DNA of 64,000 bases from Acidilobaceae archaeon (GCA_027037535.1 JALVZQ010000007.1:124001-188000); one strand, 5' to 3'. Positions 35,619 to 44,641 are shown, counted from the first letter of the stretch. Made by a program: numbers and translations. The notes: generated from the sequence alone by a model not told the origin.

Positions 35619-36320
35619 TTGGGGAATTCATCACAGATGTATAACAATACTCTATTAACAGAGATCGATGATATCTATACCGCCCTATCATATTCGCAAT
35701 ACTTGTCTCGAAACGATCCCGAATGGAGAACTATTAACGAGAGGATCTCTGAGCTAGTTAATAAGATTGAACAAATATACACAACGTTTAATTCGACTGG
35801 AGTTACACTACCTAGGAAACTCAGGCTATTAGGTAAAGATCTCGCTAGAAATGTAAAGAAAAGAGACATCTATTCGACAGGTGTTACCTTACGAAAACTA
35901 GAGGAACTGGTCGAAAAAACGTATCCTTTAAGTAAAGGAGCTAATCGATTTATAATTAATGGTAGGTCACTCCTTTCATTATCCTTCATGGCACTGACAG
36001 CTGTACTCCTATATTCCACCCAGTCGGCAATTGAAATCCTAATGCTAATAATTGTGCTTGGCCTCCTATTATCATCGCTCCTCCTTCTAAAGACTAGATA
36101 TTATATGTTTGTAGTATCAGCCGCATTCCTAGTAGAAGCATTTGTACTTTTAGCCGCTAGGTACGGAAAGGGATATGGTATATTGTATGATGGAGTTCTT
36201 GTTCTCTTAGTATTATTGTTCCTAGTAGGGCAAGTCGAATCGATAATGATAGCCAAAGATCTGAGAGAAACTGTTGACGAGACCATGGAATCATCCAGTA
36301 GAAATGAAATGAGTTTTTAG
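35619..36320 (+). CDS. Hypothetical membrane protein with coiled N-terminal domain
   Basis: This 233-residue protein has a helical soluble N-terminal part (about 1-110) with periodic leucines and charges, followed by about four hydrophobic helices between 115 and 205 and a polar tail. It begins at a TTG with GCGGGG 8 bases upstream; an ATG 6 codons downstream is an alternative. No family is recognised. It follows lhr closely on the same strand. Confidence 0.68.
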   Translation: MGNSSQMYNNTLLTEIDDIYTALSYSQYLSRNDPEWRTINERISELVNKIEQIYTTFNSTGVTLPRKLRLLGKDLARNVKKRDIYSTGVTLRKLEELVEKTYPLSKGANRFIINGRSLLSLSFMALTAVLLYSTQSAIEILMLIIVLGLLLSSLLLLKTRYYMFVVSAAFLVEAFVLLAARYGKGYGILYDGVLVLLVLLFLVGQVESIMIAKDLRETVDETMESSSRNEMSF

Positions 36321-36426
36321 CTAGAAATAGTTACTTCTCGTTAATAATTTACATATTCAAATATTAATGCATCGAAAAATAACAATAAACAAGTAGGGAA
36401 AACTCGATTAAGGAGGTAGAACGAAC

Positions 36427-36798
36427 ATGAAGTTTGGAGATATGATATACACTCCCGAGGAAGCACCCGAACAAGTTATCTCGAAGGCTGAAACACACAC
36501 TCCAAAAATCGAAGCACCCGAAAAAGTAAAGAAAGGAGAACCTTTCAAAGTACAAATCACAGTTGGTCCCCATGAGATGAAGCCGCATCACTCAATCAGA
36601 TACGTAGAAATATGGTTCTACGAAGAAGGCAGAGCTTTCAACCCTGTAAGAGTAGCAAAAATAGAATTCGAGCCCGGATACACACTCGCAACAGCAGAAC
36701 TAACACTAACACTTGAGAAAAGTGGAACCCTTTACGCGATAACCTATTGTAATCTTCACGGCCTATGGGAAGCAAGAAAAACTATACAGGTAGAGTAA
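36427..36798 (+). CDS. sor: Superoxide reductase (neelaredoxin), Lys-to-Thr variant
   Basis: This 123-residue 1Fe superoxide reductase reduces superoxide to peroxide. Iron ligands are visible: His24 in ETH, His49 and His55 in the HEMKPHHS segment, and the C-terminal YCNLHGLWE with Cys108 and His111. In most family members the N-terminal loop reads EKH and its lysine assists catalysis; here it is ETH (Glu22-Thr23-His24). The start is backed by a strong AAGGAGGT Shine-Dalgarno. The gene stands alone, with a T6 run about 50 bases downstream. Confidence 0.94.
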   Translation: MKFGDMIYTPEEAPEQVISKAETHTPKIEAPEKVKKGEPFKVQITVGPHEMKPHHSIRYVEIWFYEEGRAFNPVRVAKIEFEPGYTLATAELTLTLEKSGTLYAITYCNLHGLWEARKTIQVE

Positions 36799-36846
36799 CC
36801 AAAATCTCCCCTCCTAACTCTAGAAGATCCAAGTATAGAACTTCAC

Positions 36847-36852
36847 TTTTTT
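36847..36852 (+). terminator. Oligo-T after superoxide reductase
   Basis: A T6 run 49 bases after the sor stop is a plausible archaeal terminator. The rest of the 221-base gap to reverse gyrase holds a likely TATA stretch (TAAAACTTA near 36996-37004) but no other feature I can support. Confidence 0.35.
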
Positions 36853-37019
36853 ACTCATCTATCCTCGACGCGTCTTAAAGGATAAAGAACAACGCAATGG
36901 AATTCTCTTATTGTTATCATGGTATTACTGGGCCTGTACACTACTTATACTAAACTAGCCGATAAGCGTAGCCACTGGAGTACACTATTGCTCTACTAAA
37001 ACTTATCGATCAGTATCCG

Positions 37020-40000
37020 GTGGGGGCTATGCATGGAATAGAGCCTGTACTAGACAAGATGTGTCCGAACTGTGGAGGACCAATATCTGCTGAGAGACTC
37101 GAGAGAGGACTGCCATGTAAAAGATGCCTACCAAACGATAACTACTATACAGTCGAGGAGATAGGAAAAGCACTCGAGGCCAGAAGAACACTCCTTAATT
37201 ATGCCTGGGTCTATGCATTAGAGAAAGAGTACGATAAATTCCGGGTATTCTTCGCTAAGAAAACAAAATCCGAGCTCTGGAGCGCCCAGAAGAGCTGGGC
37301 GAAGAGGCTCTTATTACTCGACAGTATGGCTATCATAGCCCCCACCGGAGTCGGTAAAACAACGCTTCTAAGCGTTTACTCAGTATACAGGGCAGAGCTA
37401 CAAGGATGGAAAGTACTATACTTGGTTCCCACACAGAACTTGGTTACACAAACAGCATCAAAGATAACGAACATGGTAGGCGACGATATAGTTGTATACT
37501 ATACTGGGTCGATGAGTAAGAAGCTTCGCGAAGAGGCTCTAAACAGAATCGCTAATGGAGAATACAAGATACTTGTCGTAACAACAAGCTTCCTTCAACG
37601 AAACTTTGATCTCCTCGAGAAAAACGCCCCCTTCAAGCTGATAATTGTAGACGACGTAGATAGTCTTCTAAGAAGCGGTAAGAACGTCGACAGAGTCCTC
37701 AAGTTAATGGGCTATAAGGAAGACCACATACAGACAGCCGAAAAACTCGTCAAGACAAAACTAAGATTCTATCAGGCTCTTTCAGCAGGACAAGAGAAAA
37801 AGATAGACGAATTACAGCGTGAAATAGCAGAGCTGGAGGGAGAACTTAGGCTCTTCGAAGATACACCTATGAGCCAGCTAGTAATCGCCTCTGCCACCGG
37901 ACGGCCGAGAGGGATTAAACACCTATTATTCAAGGAGCTACTCGGTTTCGAGGTAGGTGGTGGAAGCGATTATATGAGAAGCGTGGATGATACCTATCTT
38001 GTTACAACAGATCTAGCTAAGGATCTAGTAAGAATAGTGAAAACCCTTGGGAGAGGAGGCGTAGTATTCGTATCACAGCTTCACGGGAAACCTCTAGCTA
38101 AACTCTTAGTCGAGAAACTCAAAGGTGCAGGCATCAAAGCGGAGCTAGCACTAGCAGGAACACGAAGAGCTGTTAGCAAGCTGGCCTCAGGCGAAGCAGA
38201 CGTAATAGTAGGAGTGGCATCAAGGTACGGCGTAATAGTGAGGGGACTTGATCTCCCCGAAACCATTAAGTACGCAGTATTCATAGAGATACCAGCCAGA
38301 AGAGTATCGTTAGAGGACGCATTATCTAGCGCCAAACGCCAACTCGCACTACTATTCTATATCAATGATAAAGGTGGAGATAAAGCCCACGACTATATAA
38401 AGAAAATAACAAGACTCCTCGAGAAAATACCGGATCCCAGAATAGTCGCCCTAGCATATAACAACAAGATAGAGGCAGAGGGCTTACTGCTCGAATTAGT
38501 CGAAGTTATGAAGGAATCAGCAGAATATATCAAAGAATGGTTCGAATCCAGCCTTGCAGCAGGAGAAAGAGTAAGGCTAGGAGGCATACTAGTAGAGAAG
38601 GATCAATCAGGAATATACTTAGTCACACCCGATGCCCCAACCTACATTCAGGCAAGTGGAAGAACAAGCAGACTATACAAAGGAGTAATGACTCATGGCC
38701 TAAGCATAGTCTTAACAAAAGATAGACAATATGTCGAGGCCCTGGAAGAAAGGCTAAAGTGGTATACAAGTAGTATATTCAGAGAATTCGATAGTCTAGA
38801 TATTAACAATGTATTAACAAGAATAGCAGAGAGTAGACAAGGGAAAGGAAAGAAGATAAATGTAAAGACAGTTCTCCTAGTAGTAGAGTCTCCGACAAAA
38901 GCGCGGACAATAGCATGGTTCTGGGGAAGGCCCTCTAAGAGGAGATTCGGTCGCCTAACAGTCTATGAGACAAGCACGGTGGATCCCGATACAGGAACAG
39001 TATATTTATTAATGGTCACTGCAACGCGTGGACACTTCCTAGAATTAGCAATCGATGTAGAGGACTCGGTCTATGGTGTAAAATACGAAGACGGGGTCTA
39101 CAAGCCTATATATAAGACGATAAAAAGATGCCTCGAGTGCGGGTATACTTTTGCAGCAGATGGTGCCTGTCCTAGATGTGGAAGTTATGCAGTTTACTCG
39201 GCAGCCTCTATAGTTGACACGCTCAGAAAGCTCTCTCTAGAGGTCGACGAGATAATCATAGCCACTGATCCTGACAGAGAAGGAGAGAAGATTGCATGGG
39301 ATGTATACCTAGTTCTCAAGCCGTTTAACTCTAATATAAGGAGAGGAAGATTCCATGAAGTTACAAGAGACGCAATAATAGAAGCGCTACGCGGGGCAAC
39401 AAGCATAGATCATAGACTAGTCTATTCTCAGATAGTGAGGAGGATCGAGGATAGATGGATAGGTTTTACGCTGAGCAAGCATTTATGGAGTAGGTATAAT
39501 AAGAGATGGCTGGGAGCTGGCAGGGTACAGACACCGGTTCTAGGCTGGATAGTGTCTAGATACGAGGAATGGAAGCAGAACAAGGGGTATCTCCTGGTCT
39601 ACAGCTATCCGGCTACGGGCGAGAAAATATATCTTTTCGTAAATGAAAAGGATACAGCTAAAGAATTATCGAAGGATGTGGAAGCTAGGATATCTAGCTT
39701 CCAGGAATGGATAGAGGAAGTCAATCCAGCCCCGCCGTATACTACAGATGCTTTACTCTACGATGCATCACTAAAGTTAGGCTACAGCACTAGCTTCACA
39801 ATGAAGCTAGCACAAGAACTATTCGAAGCTGGACTCATAACATATCACAGAACAGATAGCACAAGAATATCAACCAACGGCATAGGAATCGCAAAATCAT
39901 ACCTAGAGACGAAAGGTCTAGAAGAACACTACTATCCGAGGAGCTGGGGAGAAGGAGGGGCTCACGAAGCAATAAGGCCCACAAAGCCGCTCGACGTAGA

Positions 40001-40694
40001 AGAACTACAACGCCTCGTACTAGAGGGAACCCTAAAGATCCAAATAAAGCTGACACGGGCACATCTAAAACTATATGATCTAATATTCAAGAGATTCATA
40101 GCAAGCCAGATGAAGCCGTCAAAAGCTAAGAAAGCTAGCATAGAGCTTGAATTCCCACAAAACGTAGTGAGAGTTTACGAAGGAATAATAGATTATGAAC
40201 GACAAGGACACTATCTAGTAAACCCGCCTAGGATAAGAAAATGGATAAAAGAAGCGTCAACGAAAGACACTATCACGTTAGCATTTATGAGGAAGGTTAG
40301 AACAAGTTCAATACGCCTATTTAAGACCGGAGACCTAGTCAGGCTAATGAAGGAGAAGAGAATAGGCAGACCAAGTACTTATGCTAAGGTGATAGAATCG
40401 AACAGGAGACACGGATACATCATAATAAGTAAAAAAGCGCAATATGTAGTGCCCACTAAGACCGGTATAACAATCTTCAAATACCTTAACGAGAACTTCC
40501 CAGTATTCGTGTCGGAGGAAACCAGCAGAGAGCTCGAAGAAATACTCGACAAAATAGAATCAGGTGAAATGAATCCTGTAGATGCAATAAATGACCTTGC
40601 GATAAAGCTATCAAGTGTTCTTCCAGACAGCCGGCTAGCCTTACTTGTAGACGAGACAGGAATTAATAAAGGCATTGCATTCGGTGTTGATTGA
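37020..40694 (+). CDS. rgy: Reverse gyrase
   Basis: This 1224-residue protein is reverse gyrase, which introduces positive supercoils and marks a hyperthermophile. The N-terminus has a zinc finger (CPNCG ... CKRC, residues 14-36) and then a helicase-like domain with Walker A APTGVGKTT near 111 and DDVD in place of DEAD near 210. From about 620 lies the topoisomerase IA domain: Toprim VVESPTKA and DPDREGE near 750, a second zinc finger CLECG ... CPRCG near 705, and the active-site Tyr942 in ITYHRTDS. No intein is present. The start is GTG 37020 or ATG 37029; a leaderless transcript is likely. Confidence 0.97.
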   Translation: MGAMHGIEPVLDKMCPNCGGPISAERLERGLPCKRCLPNDNYYTVEEIGKALEARRTLLNYAWVYALEKEYDKFRVFFAKKTKSELWSAQKSWAKRLLLLDSMAIIAPTGVGKTTLLSVYSVYRAELQGWKVLYLVPTQNLVTQTASKITNMVGDDIVVYYTGSMSKKLREEALNRIANGEYKILVVTTSFLQRNFDLLEKNAPFKLIIVDDVDSLLRSGKNVDRVLKLMGYKEDHIQTAEKLVKTKLRFYQALSAGQEKKIDELQREIAELEGELRLFEDTPMSQLVIASATGRPRGIKHLLFKELLGFEVGGGSDYMRSVDDTYLVTTDLAKDLVRIVKTLGRGGVVFVSQLHGKPLAKLLVEKLKGAGIKAELALAGTRRAVSKLASGEADVIVGVASRYGVIVRGLDLPETIKYAVFIEIPARRVSLEDALSSAKRQLALLFYINDKGGDKAHDYIKKITRLLEKIPDPRIVALAYNNKIEAEGLLLELVEVMKESAEYIKEWFESSLAAGERVRLGGILVEKDQSGIYLVTPDAPTYIQASGRTSRLYKGVMTHGLSIVLTKDRQYVEALEERLKWYTSSIFREFDSLDINNVLTRIAESRQGKGKKINVKTVLLVVESPTKARTIAWFWGRPSKRRFGRLTVYETSTVDPDTGTVYLLMVTATRGHFLELAIDVEDSVYGVKYEDGVYKPIYKTIKRCLECGYTFAADGACPRCGSYAVYSAASIVDTLRKLSLEVDEIIIATDPDREGEKIAWDVYLVLKPFNSNIRRGRFHEVTRDAIIEALRGATSIDHRLVYSQIVRRIEDRWIGFTLSKHLWSRYNKRWLGAGRVQTPVLGWIVSRYEEWKQNKGYLLVYSYPATGEKIYLFVNEKDTAKELSKDVEARISSFQEWIEEVNPAPPYTTDALLYDASLKLGYSTSFTMKLAQELFEAGLITYHRTDSTRISTNGIGIAKSYLETKGLEEHYYPRSWGEGGAHEAIRPTKPLDVEELQRLVLEGTLKIQIKLTRAHLKLYDLIFKRFIASQMKPSKAKKASIELEFPQNVVRVYEGIIDYERQGHYLVNPPRIRKWIKEASTKDTITLAFMRKVRTSSIRLFKTGDLVRLMKEKRIGRPSTYAKVIESNRRHGYIIISKKAQYVVPTKTGITIFKYLNENFPVFVSEETSRELEEILDKIESGEMNPVDAINDLAIKLSSVLPDSRLALLVDETGINKGIAFGVD

Positions 40695-40711
40695 ACAGTT
40701 ACGAAGTAATA

Positions 40712-40987
40712 CTAGACTCCATACTCCAAGGTTATCTCTAAGAAAGTATGTCTTTCCCCCATTCTTCTCTTACTACCGATCTTCCAACCGGCAATCCTGA
40801 CTCCTTCACCTATTCTATTCTTAACCGATGAGACTACATTAGCCAATTTGCAGACATTATCGCCTATAGCGTAAAGCGTGATCCGCCTGTAGCCCTTGTT
40901 GAACTCGGCAATTATCTCTAGCACATAGTCGGTAACGGGGATATCTTTCACGATTGTTATCTTTCTCTCCGCTTTCACCGTACACAC
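40712..40987 (-). CDS. alba: Alba-family DNA/RNA-binding protein, divergent paralogue
   Basis: This protein of about 91 residues has the Alba fold layout: VTDYVLEIIAEFNKGYRRITLYAIGDNVCKLANVVSSVKNRI corresponds to the Alba helix 1-strand 2-helix 2 block. IAGWKIGSKR follows, then the beta-hairpin ending in LEITLEYGV. It lacks the usual RGxAISKAVD sequence, so it is a divergent paralogue rather than the main chromatin Alba. The start may be GTG 40987 or GTG 40978. It is convergent with reverse gyrase, and a C/D RNA candidate lies directly upstream. Confidence 0.8.
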   Translation of the reverse strand: MCTVKAERKITIVKDIPVTDYVLEIIAEFNKGYRRITLYAIGDNVCKLANVVSSVKNRIGEGVRIAGWKIGSKRRMGERHTFLEITLEYGV

Positions 40988-41034
40988 CCGGGGAATCTTA
41001 TGATATGAGCGTGGCTATCGAGCATACTGTTATG

Positions 41035-41102
41035 GGGCCTCAGATTCCGGCGCAATCCGCATAGTGTCCCGCATCGGTGACGAGGTTGGTCTTCACCGGC
41101 CC
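41035..41102 (-). ncRNA. Box C/D guide RNA candidate (sRNA-3)
   Basis: Read on the minus strand, the element has a terminal stem GGGCC/GGCCC and C box GTGAAGA. A 12-nt spacer CCAACCTCGTCA leads to D' CCGA, then an 11-nt linker and a degenerate C' ATGCGGA. A 12-nt spacer TTGCGCCGGAAT leads to D box CTGA. Both guide spacers are exactly 12 nt as in archaeal C/D RNAs. A TATA-like GATAATTTAA (41131-41140) lies about 30 bases before the 5' end. No rRNA target was recognised. The C' box is weak. Confidence 0.55.
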
Positions 41103-41218
41103 ATATAATGAATAGAGCTAGTTGGCGGCATTAAATTATCTAGCTAGTAGCAATTATAGTTGCTATCTCAGTTTATCAAAAATAATACTGTTGTATTATG
41201 TGTACGTCCGGAGAATAA

Positions 41219-42310
41219 TTAATAGAGGTCCTCGGAGGACAAATTGTCATATTCGCCTGGTCCTCCGTGTAGAGTGTCACGTTCTCCTGGACAACCTTTC
41301 CCTATCCTGATAGGTTTACCTATTATGGATAGTAAAACAACTCTGCTGCTTCGGCTCTCACCATATATAGGATACCCTGTTAATTCGGAGAGTTTCTGAG
41401 CAAATCGCCGTACATCGTCCATAGACGGCATATTCATTCTTGTTAACCTCTCTCTACTGGCTCCTACCCACATATAGGCCTTTATTTCAACATACGTGGG
41501 CTGTGATCTCTCGACTAATTTGGCGAATCCTCTGATTGCCTCCTCTGTGTCGTTCCAGCCCTTTACATGTGTTATCCTGATAACGGTTGGGGAAGAGAAG
41601 GAGGAGAGCATATCGAGGGTTTCTAGTGTTAGTTCCCAGGCTCTGGGTACAAGTGGCTTATTGAATTCGCTGTAGCTTTTCTTGTCCCAGGACTCAAGGC
41701 TTATGTATAGCTGAGAGGGTTCTTCATCGAGGTTAGCTAGTACATCTGGTCTTACTCCTCTCGTTACTATGAATGTTGACATGCCACGTTTGTGGATTTC
41801 CTTTATTAGATCACTTAGTAATGGATAGAGTGTTGGTTCTCCTGTTAGGCTCATTGTTACATGAGCGGGATTCATAGCTTCCTCGACCATTCTAGGATCT
41901 GCTTTTGGGTGACCGTAGTAACCACTTATTATGCGTCTGTGTGCCTCGATTATACCGTCAGCGATAAGCTCTGGTGGATCGTAGAAAGGCATCTGTGTCT
42001 CGTCCACATCAATGCCTAGGTCCTGGGGCCTGATCCTCCAGCAGTGGAGACAGGCGTTCCAACACCAGAACGCCGTAGGACTCATTTGTATATCTCTATG
42101 GCTCTCTATGCCGTAAAACTTGCACTTGTAGCAGAATCTTCCCTCAACTATCGCTGTATGCGTCCAATAACACTTCTTAACGACGGTATGTCGGCCTACG
42201 AAATGATACTTTTGCCTTATCATGACCTCTGCTAAGGGCCGGAACTTCTCCGGTATTCTAGCAAGCATCTCCTGAGCATACCTTGATAGCTGTTTTGCCA
42301 CTGTACTCAC
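41219..42310 (-). CDS. taw1: tRNA 4-demethylwyosine synthase Taw1 (radical SAM)
   Basis: This 363-residue radical SAM enzyme makes the tricyclic wyosine precursor on G37 of tRNA-Phe. The radical SAM triad appears as CWNACLHCW near residues 83-91, an upstream CYKCKFYG region near 59 provides the second cluster cysteines, and SLTGEPTLYPLL near 152 holds the SAM-contact GEP motif. The family-specific QKYHFVGRHTVVKKCYWTH is near 29-47. The start is GTG 42310 or GTG 42301, the latter with GGTGAG just before it. Confidence 0.95.
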   Translation of the reverse strand: MSTVAKQLSRYAQEMLARIPEKFRPLAEVMIRQKYHFVGRHTVVKKCYWTHTAIVEGRFCYKCKFYGIESHRDIQMSPTAFWCWNACLHCWRIRPQDLGIDVDETQMPFYDPPELIADGIIEAHRRIISGYYGHPKADPRMVEEAMNPAHVTMSLTGEPTLYPLLSDLIKEIHKRGMSTFIVTRGVRPDVLANLDEEPSQLYISLESWDKKSYSEFNKPLVPRAWELTLETLDMLSSFSSPTVIRITHVKGWNDTEEAIRGFAKLVERSQPTYVEIKAYMWVGASRERLTRMNMPSMDDVRRFAQKLSELTGYPIYGESRSSRVVLLSIIGKPIRIGKGCPGERDTLHGGPGEYDNLSSEDLY

Positions 42311-42384
42311 CAGTATCCTGGTAGAGTGATTGTCTTGGAGAAGGAAAATATCTAGTTATTTATATCATAATTCATCACGAAAAG

Positions 42385-43395
42385 CTACTTCTTCGATTCC
42401 GGCCTATAAGGCTTGTAGAATCCTTTCTCAGCTAGATAATTGTAGGCAGAGTATGCTGCGACAGCGCCCATTGCCGAGGCGGTAACGACCTGCCTGAACC
42501 CCGGCCACATCGAGGTACAGTCTCCGGCCGCGAAGACACCGGGTATGTTTGTTCTCATCCACTCGTCGACCTTAATGTAACCCGACTCATCAGTTTCGAG
42601 GCCTAACTCATGATACCATTCTTTTGGCGGTTCAAATCCTATCTCGATGAAGATGCCGTCGACCTTAAGCTCCTTAACCTCGCCTGTTAACTTGTTTTGG
42701 ATAACAACACTACGTACTTGGGTATCTCCCTTTATCTCTTTTACGACGCTGTTCAATATGAATTCTATATTAGGTATCTTCTTGGCTTCTTCTACAAAGA
42801 ATGGTTTAGCTCTGAACTGATCTCTTCTATGGACGAGATAGACTTTCTTTACATAACCGCTGAGGAGGATTGCACCTTCGAATGCGGCGTCTCCTCCTCC
42901 GACAACTACTACCGCGTCCTTTCCTCTATATAGAGGGGCGTCGCACACGCTGCAATAGCTTACGCCCCGGCCTGCGAACTCTTTTTCACCGGGAACATTT
43001 AGTTTTCTTCGTTTCGAGCCGACCGCCATGATGATTGCCTTAGCATATATCTCTAGTCCCCTTGTACCAGTTATTTTAAACTCTTTATCGCTGATCCGCT
43101 CGAACCTTGTTACTCTTACTCTCTCGATAATGGTCGGATGAAACATCTGTGCATGTGAGTGAAAGCTACGGACAAGTGCAGATGCTTGTATTTTTTTGAG
43201 CCCAGGATAGTCATCGACCCAGTCGGTAAGATTTAGTTGTCCTCCTATTTCTTCGGCTATTACTATTGTCTTCATTAGGAATCTACTAGTGTAGATTGTT
43301 GCTGAGAGGCCTGCCGGTCCTCCTCCTATTATAGCTACATCATAGTGTTCTCCTCTTGGAATCTTGCCGAATGCTCTTCCTATTCTTAGAGCCAT
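42385..43395 (-). CDS. trxB: Thioredoxin reductase
   Basis: This 336-residue flavoprotein has the FAD dinucleotide motif [11 protein letters not shown] near residue 23, the redox-active CSVC in [14 protein letters not shown] near 148, the NADPH motif [12 protein letters not shown] near 165, and the C-terminal FAD motif [10 protein letters not shown] near 287. It should reduce thioredoxin or glutaredoxin-like proteins. A GGAGG Shine-Dalgarno (minus strand, 43405-43409) precedes the ATG. A palindromic TATA box about 55 bases upstream is shared with the divergent gene. Confidence 0.95.
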   Translation of the reverse strand: MALRIGRAFGKIPRGEHYDVAIIGGGPAGLSATIYTSRFLMKTIVIAEEIGGQLNLTDWVDDYPGLKKIQASALVRSFHSHAQMFHPTIIERVRVTRFERISDKEFKITGTRGLEIYAKAIIMAVGSKRRKLNVPGEKEFAGRGVSYCSVCDAPLYRGKDAVVVVGGGDAAFEGAILLSGYVKKVYLVHRRDQFRAKPFFVEEAKKIPNIEFILNSVVKEIKGDTQVRSVVIQNKLTGEVKELKVDGIFIEIGFEPPKEWYHELGLETDESGYIKVDEWMRTNIPGVFAAGDCTSMWPGFRQVVTASAMGAVAAYSAYNYLAEKGFYKPYRPESKK

Positions 43396-43445
43396 ACTCC
43401 TCTACCTCCAGGACTTCAAATAGCGTCACCTAGAGATAAAGACTC

Positions 43446-43455
43446 TTTATATAAA
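43446..43455. promoter_or_regulatory. Palindromic TATA box between divergent genes
   Basis: TTTATATAAA is a perfect palindrome that can act as a TATA box in both directions. Expected start sites fall near 43477 (plus strand) and 43424 (minus strand, trxB), each leaving a leader of about 25-30 bases with a Shine-Dalgarno. Confidence 0.5.
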
Positions 43456-43500
43456 GCATGATTAGCGGAGTTAGAGAAGGGGGACCGGTGACTTAATGAG

Positions 43501-44100
43501 ATGCCAAGGATAGACTATGGATGGCTGGCTATCGATATATCAACTATACTACGGTTGACACGGGAAGACCGTGAAAGCCTGGTAGAAGGTGTGCTAGGAA
43601 TAGACCAGCTTTATCTTGTAACTGAGCCTTCTCCTGTCTATGTAAAGGGACCACGAGGATCGACTAGAGTAATGTTAGGCATAGGCAGTCTTGTAATGCC
43701 TCCTGATTCAAACGAACTGGTCCAAGAGATTAGAATACTAAGACCACTTATATTGGCGAGGCCAGAGTGGGTGACCTCATGTAGAGTGACGGGATCCCAA
43801 CGTGTAGGATATGAGTTTAAGCCTAGTAGAGGAGAATTAGCGGAGGAAATAGTATACCCTCTGGATATTCGGGATCCATTAGGACTCTTCTTAAGCGGAA
43901 AACACGTATTGATTCCTAGTGAACTGGCAGTAGACGAAGTAGTACCTGTAGCAGTTACCGAAACAGGTAAGATTGTAGTTGGTTACTCGAACACAGAGTC
44001 AAAGAGTAAAATAACTATATTTGGTGGCGGCGGAGAGGCTGTAGAGATGCTTGAGTATTTAGTCCCTCTGTACTCTAGATGTGATAATAGGAGGCGATGA
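43501..44100 (+). CDS. Hypothetical protein, probable crenarchaeal family
   Basis: This 199-residue soluble protein is unrecognised. It has a beta-rich pattern with several short glycine turns (SPVYVKGPRGSTRVMLGIGSLVMPP near 44-68; ITIFGGGGEAVEMLEYL near the end). GGTGA stands 9 bases before the ATG. It diverges from trxB from a shared TATA box. No transmembrane segment or catalytic motif is apparent. Confidence 0.65.
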   Translation: MPRIDYGWLAIDISTILRLTREDRESLVEGVLGIDQLYLVTEPSPVYVKGPRGSTRVMLGIGSLVMPPDSNELVQEIRILRPLILARPEWVTSCRVTGSQRVGYEFKPSRGELAEEIVYPLDIRDPLGLFLSGKHVLIPSELAVDEVVPVAVTETGKIVVGYSNTESKSKITIFGGGGEAVEMLEYLVPLYSRCDNRRR

Positions 44101-44166
44101 GGATAGCTACCCTACACTGATAACTGATTAAACCTATGTCTGTGAAGTGACGAGCACCGACCTATC
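44101..44166. other. Structured intergenic segment closed by GGATAG/CTATCC
   Basis: Directly after the stop of the previous gene, GGATAG (44101-44106) pairs with CTATCC (44161-44166), enclosing 54 bases that include GTGACGA and CCGA. The closing arms and a D-like CCGA next to the 3' arm resemble C/D RNA ends, but no C box follows the 5' arm, so I do not call it a guide RNA. It may be a structured transcript end. Confidence 0.25.
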
Positions 44167-44205
44167 CGAGCCTTCCCCTTGTTAATTATAATGGGGGCCG
44201 GGAAA

Positions 44206-44505
44206 ATGTTACATAAACTCAATAAAAGAGAACTAGTAGCCTATACACTACTCTGTAAGCACAAAAAGATAAACTATGGAGACGCCATAGACCTTCTAGC
44301 ATCCGAGCTCGTAATGACCAAGCGGACTGCTTCAAACATATTGCGTAGGCTAAAAAGACTGGGCCTTATAAAGGTGAAAATCGAGGATACAGGAATAATT
44401 GTAGAAGCCGAAGACATATGGAGAATACTTAACGACATGCTTGAGAGATACAAAACGGAACGACATAGAAGAGCACACGCCTTAGCGAAGAAAAAGATCT
44501 CGTAG
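44206..44505 (+). CDS. Small winged-helix transcription regulator
   Basis: This protein of about 99 residues has a winged-helix core: KINYGDAIDLLASELVMTKRTASNILRRLKRLGLIKVKIE, near residues 20-60, with TKRTASNILRRLKRLG as the recognition helix. A basic helical tail follows. I chose the ATG at 44206 because TTAATTATAA (44181-44190) is placed as a TATA box for a leaderless message; an ORF start at TTG 44179 would lie inside that box. The target is unknown. Confidence 0.65.
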   Translation: MLHKLNKRELVAYTLLCKHKKINYGDAIDLLASELVMTKRTASNILRRLKRLGLIKVKIEDTGIIVEAEDIWRILNDMLERYKTERHRRAHALAKKKIS

Positions 44506-44507
44506 GC

Positions 44508-44589
44508 GGCCCGTCGCGAGCCTGGTTACACTGCATACCCCTCCCTTCTATGGAGGGTCTTAGACCTTACACGGTTCTTCATCCGGGCC
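44508..44589 (-). ncRNA. Possible C/D-like small RNA (sRNA-4)
   Basis: On the minus strand GGCCCG...CGGGCC form a 6-bp terminal stem. The C-like box ATGAAGA is followed by a 12-nt spacer and CTAA. A hairpin (CCCTCC/GGAGGG on the plus strand) sits in the middle, and a weak ATGCAGT is followed by a 12-nt spacer to GCGA. The D boxes are poor, so the class is uncertain. A TATA-like CCTTTATTGC at 44605-44614 is well placed to start transcription at the stem. Confidence 0.3.
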
Positions 44590-44641
44590 AAAGAAATAAC
44601 GTGTAGCAATAAAGGATATTTGTTGTTAATATCGTTGAGCA

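Noticed and set aside
41122-41310. Plus-strand ORF of 62 codons upstream of taw1's end.
   Set aside because: It overlaps taw1 on the opposite strand, has poor composition, and crosses the AT-rich gap.
44521-44560. CCCTCC/GGAGGG hairpin as a bacterial-type terminator.
   Set aside because: No T run follows, and archaeal termination does not need a hairpin; it lies inside the sRNA-4 candidate.
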